DNA of 6,669 nucleotides from Candidatus Bathyarchaeota archaeon (GTDB lineage Archaea; Thermoproteota; Bathyarchaeia; 40CM-2-53-6), in the NCBI GenBank assembly GCA_005888695.1, contig VBBH01000112.1, forward strand, positions 1 to 6,669, given 5' to 3'. Positions 4,896 to 6,669 of this stretch are shown here, piece after piece. The notes beneath the pieces were generated by a model. The model was not told the origin of the DNA. It searched no databases and saw nothing but the letters and a program-made list of their open reading frames with translations. A program made the translations under genes and the position numbers. Each line of letters begins with the position of its first letter. The stretch's first letter is position 1.

Positions 4896-6012
4896 ACTTC
4901 GAAGTTTTTTCCTGGGTTGACGGTTCAATCTTACGCATTTCCTCTAACGGGGCGGCGTGCTTCCGGAAGTATTCCCTGACGGGGCGAAGTCTCTCGGCCA
5001 GCAGCTTAGCCATGTTGCTCTTCAAGTCCTGGGGATGTATCTTTCCGTCTCGATAAGCTTCTTCTAGATCAGAATAGGCATGGAGCTCCAGGTTTCCTCC
5101 ATATTTCTCGCTCCTGTCGATAACAACTTCGTTGAAGAAGGGGAAAATGAGCAGCTTGTAGTACTGTAGGATCGGGTTCCCGTCTACGACTTTGGGTGGG
5201 CAGTAAGCCCGTCGGAGCTTGTCAGTTATTTGTTCAGGTTGGTCATGAACTAGGATGTTGTTTTCCGGCTTGCTTTTTGACATCTTAGCTGCAATAACCT
5301 GGCTGATTTTCGGGTCTTCATCATAACTGCTGGTTTCTAGCGTGCTGATTCCCGCGAGTCCCATCAACAAGGGCGCGTGTATGCATATCGGCTTTCCCCA
5401 GCCCAATCGCTCTCCAACCTCTCTAGCCAGAACATGGGCCTTCCGTTGGTCAATCCCGGCACAGGCGATGTCTAGTTGCATCTGGAAGATGTCGGCGACC
5501 TGCATGCATGGATAGAAGAGTGAGGCCGCCTCTGTTTCGATGGTCTTCAACTCTCGCCCCATTATGGGCAAAGCACGCATCACTCTTTGCGCCGTAGTCG
5601 ACTTGCCAACTCGGATTACTTTTTCCCAATAGTCCGAACTCCCGGCCAATTCTGAGGCCCACTTGTACTCTAGCCGTCCCCTTTCCCGCGTCAGTCCCAG
5701 TGCAGTGAAGCAGTGCTTGAAGTACTCGCCCGCCTTACGAATCTTCTCCAGATCTCCACCGAACTTGTTGTTGATTACAGAATGCCAGTCCGCGAGAAAG
5801 ACGATGAACTCAAACCCAGCGTCTAGCATCTGTCCGATCTTGTCCCCACACACAAGGCCGAAGCCTAAGTGCATCATCCCAGAGCATTCGAATCCCCAGT
5901 AGGCTCGCGGATTATTCTTCTGCTCCAGCAGCCGTTGGAGCTCTGATGTCTGCAGTATCTCGACTGTTCCTCGGGTTGCCAGTTTCAGCCGCTGATCAAT
6001 CGTCGATGTCAT
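4882..6012 (-). CDS. tyrS: Tyrosyl-tRNA synthetase, archaeal type
   Basis: Charges tRNA-Tyr with tyrosine using ATP in the cytoplasm. The 376-aa protein has the class I signatures: a HIGH-like MHLGF (residues 47-51) and a canonical KMSKS (243-247). Assignment to tyrosine rather than tryptophan rests on residues matching the archaeal TyrRS pocket: Y38 in YWGFECSG, Y167, Q171 and D174 in FYPCMQVAD (the Asp that contacts the tyrosine hydroxyl in the Methanocaldococcus enzyme), and Q189 in the GIDQRKAH motif. The C-terminal part has AYCPPK, GNPI and the YGGNLEL and HPQDLK segments usual for archaeal TyrRS. It is about 70 residues longer than the 306-aa Methanocaldococcus enzyme, as in thaumarchaeal-type members. 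The ATG at 6012 is chosen over an upstream TTG at 6042 because GAAAGG lies seven bases before it. It overlaps the Toprim gene downstream and is likely co-transcribed with it. Confidence 0.95.
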   Translation of the reverse strand: MTSTIDQRLKLATRGTVEILQTSELQRLLEQKNNPRAYWGFECSGMMHLGFGLVCGDKIGQMLDAGFEFIVFLADWHSVINNKFGGDLEKIRKAGEYFKHCFTALGLTRERGRLEYKWASELAGSSDYWEKVIRVGKSTTAQRVMRALPIMGRELKTIETEAASLFYPCMQVADIFQMQLDIACAGIDQRKAHVLAREVGERLGWGKPICIHAPLLMGLAGISTLETSSYDEDPKISQVIAAKMSKSKPENNILVHDQPEQITDKLRRAYCPPKVVDGNPILQYYKLLIFPFFNEVVIDRSEKYGGNLELHAYSDLEEAYRDGKIHPQDLKSNMAKLLAERLRPVREYFRKHAAPLEEMRKIEPSTQEKTSKYDSA

Positions 6013-6019
6013 GGCTGCG

Positions 6020-6025
6020 CCTTTC
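6020..6025 (-). promoter_or_regulatory. Ribosome binding site deciding the tyrS start
   Basis: The minus strand reads GAAAGG, ending seven bases before the ATG at 6012, a good archaeal Shine-Dalgarno spacing. It favours the ATG over the TTG ten codons upstream. Confidence 0.55.
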
Positions 6026-6049
6026 AAAACTGTCCCGGACAACTGTTCT

Positions 6050-6060
6050 CCTAAAAGGCT
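6050..6060 (-). promoter_or_regulatory. Candidate TATA element for tyrS
   Basis: The minus strand reads AGCCTTTTAGG about 40 bases upstream of the tyrS ATG. A start of transcription 25 bases on would leave a short leader that still contains the GAAAGG ribosome site. The consensus match is only fair. Confidence 0.25.
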
Positions 6061-6424
6061 TGACAGTGGCCCAAGGAATGTCTTGGTTAAGGAAACGGCG
6101 TATCTTCAAGACTTTTGTTCTTGATTTCTTCGTGGACCGGAACACACACAAGGCGACTGCCAGAGATTCCAAAGGGGGCTGTTGCCCGCGTCACTAACAC
6201 CCTAAGCCTCACCGTGAAGATCAAAATATCTTCTCTCAGCCCGGCTCTCTCGAGGCGGGCGTTTGTGGCCCCCGACAATCTAGAAGAGGATACCGTCTAA
6301 AAACACTCTTGTCAGCGGAGATTCGATCTGGCATATGCTCAGCTCATTCAGAACAGTCCTGCTAAGTACGGCCAGCCAGAGAACTGGGGTCGGGACCCCG
6401 TTCCTTAAGCGATCCCTACGAGCC
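6061..6424. other. Gap between S19 and tyrS with no assignable gene
   Basis: About 360 bases without a supportable gene. Short open frames exist on both strands (minus 6087-6278 and 6280-6486; plus 6115-6300), but none resembles a known family and the frames contradict one another. The plus frame around 6190-6297 has C/G-rich third positions and then hits TAA; a different plus frame stays open from 6284 to about 6441. This could be the trace of a decayed gene or chance. A strong hairpin at 6381-6403 and a T5 tract on the minus strand (6299-6303) lie in the S19 3' flank. Ribosomal protein L22, the usual next gene in archaea, is not here. Confidence 0.4.
6381..6403. terminator. GC-rich hairpin after the S19 gene
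   Basis: GAAC and GTTC form an outer stem, GGGGT and ACCCC an inner stem, with one bulged T and a four-base loop: nine base pairs in all. It lies 21 bases past the S19 stop codon on the minus strand. No T-run follows directly (the nearest is T5 at 6299-6303), so it may protect the 3' end or mark processing rather than terminate by itself. Confidence 0.4.
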
Positions 6425-6669
6425 TTACTTGAGCGGGACGTACATGCTTGACCTAGAGGCGCCGATGCCTGGCGTACCGTGGACAACCTTCTGGTTCGTA
6501 ATTACCAACTCTCCGATGTAATGCCCGATCATCTCCGGTCTTATCTCCAGGGGAGTAAACTCCTTCCCACTGTGCAAATGCAGTGTCAGCCCGATCATTT
6601 CTGGGATTATGATCATGTCCCGGCATTGCGTCTTGACCGGTGATGCCACTCCATCTTTTCCACCATTCT
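6425..6669 (-). CDS. rps19: Small ribosomal subunit protein uS19, C-terminal part
   Basis: A component of the 30S subunit head, near the A-site and the decoding region. About 80 C-terminal residues are present; the gene continues past the right edge. The family signature is clear: [12 protein letters not shown], then [20 protein letters not shown], and the end [18 protein letters not shown], the conserved uS19 tail in its archaeal form. A GTG codon at 6649 is not the start, because the frame stays open to the window edge with sensible residues (NGEKDG) and archaeal S19 is about 130-150 aa, so some 50-70 residues are outside. In most archaea this gene lies in the order L2-S19-L22-S3. Here no L22 follows; instead there is a gap and then tyrS, so the cluster is broken or rearranged at this point. 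Confidence 0.93.
   Translation of the reverse strand, partial: NGGKDGVASPVKTQCRDMIIIPEMIGLTLHLHSGKEFTPLEIRPEMIGHYIGELVITNQKVVHGTPGIGASRSSMYVPLK

Noticed and set aside
4471..4920. Plus-strand frame opposite the Toprim gene
   Set aside because: It is a mirror frame of a gene with clear Toprim motifs, with serine-rich shadow composition.
6310..6345. tRNA T-arm-like TTCGATC
   Set aside because: The flanking bases do not form a five-pair stem, and no anticodon or acceptor arms can be found on either strand.

Overview
This is an archaeal chromosomal window. The evidence is an archaeal-type ribosomal protein S19 fragment, a class I tyrosyl-tRNA synthetase of the archaeal/eukaryotic kind, a short stand-alone Toprim protein, a winged-helix protein of the archaeal COG3432/HTH_45 type, TATA-like promoter elements and frequent TTG starts. 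The style of the synthetase and of the winged-helix protein suggests the Nitrososphaeria/Bathyarchaeia side of the Thermoproteota rather than a euryarchaeon. That placement is from memory of family patterns and was not computed.

Right part (about 4440-6669, minus strand): the C-terminal half of S19 enters from the right edge. It is followed by about 410 bases with no convincing gene, where most archaea would carry L22. Next comes tyrosyl-tRNA synthetase, whose 3' end overlaps the Toprim gene. These are information-processing genes; the synthetase and Toprim genes look co-transcribed.

Centre (about 3069-4445): two small putative DNA-binding proteins converge. One is a 104-aa winged-helix protein on the minus strand. 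The other is a 57-aa ribbon-helix-helix-like protein on the plus strand, short enough to be overlooked. The intergenic DNA here is AT-richer and carries several short inverted repeats and TATA-like boxes, so this is the regulatory-looking part of the window.

Left part (1-3068, minus strand): a 510-aa four-helix membrane protein with a large soluble C-terminal region is followed in the same direction by three genes with N-terminal export signals: a 173-aa protein, a 158-aa protein and the first 18 codons of a third that runs off the left edge. The 173-aa and 158-aa proteins share a patterned segment just after the signal and look like diverged paralogues of a beta-rich cell-surface family. I do not recognise a named function for any of these four. 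The best reading is a small envelope or surface-protein locus next to housekeeping genes.

I see no CRISPR array, insertion sequence, tRNA or rRNA. The least explained items are the membrane protein with its methyltransferase-like half domain, the tandem secreted paralogues, and the RHH gene with palindromes in its upstream region.
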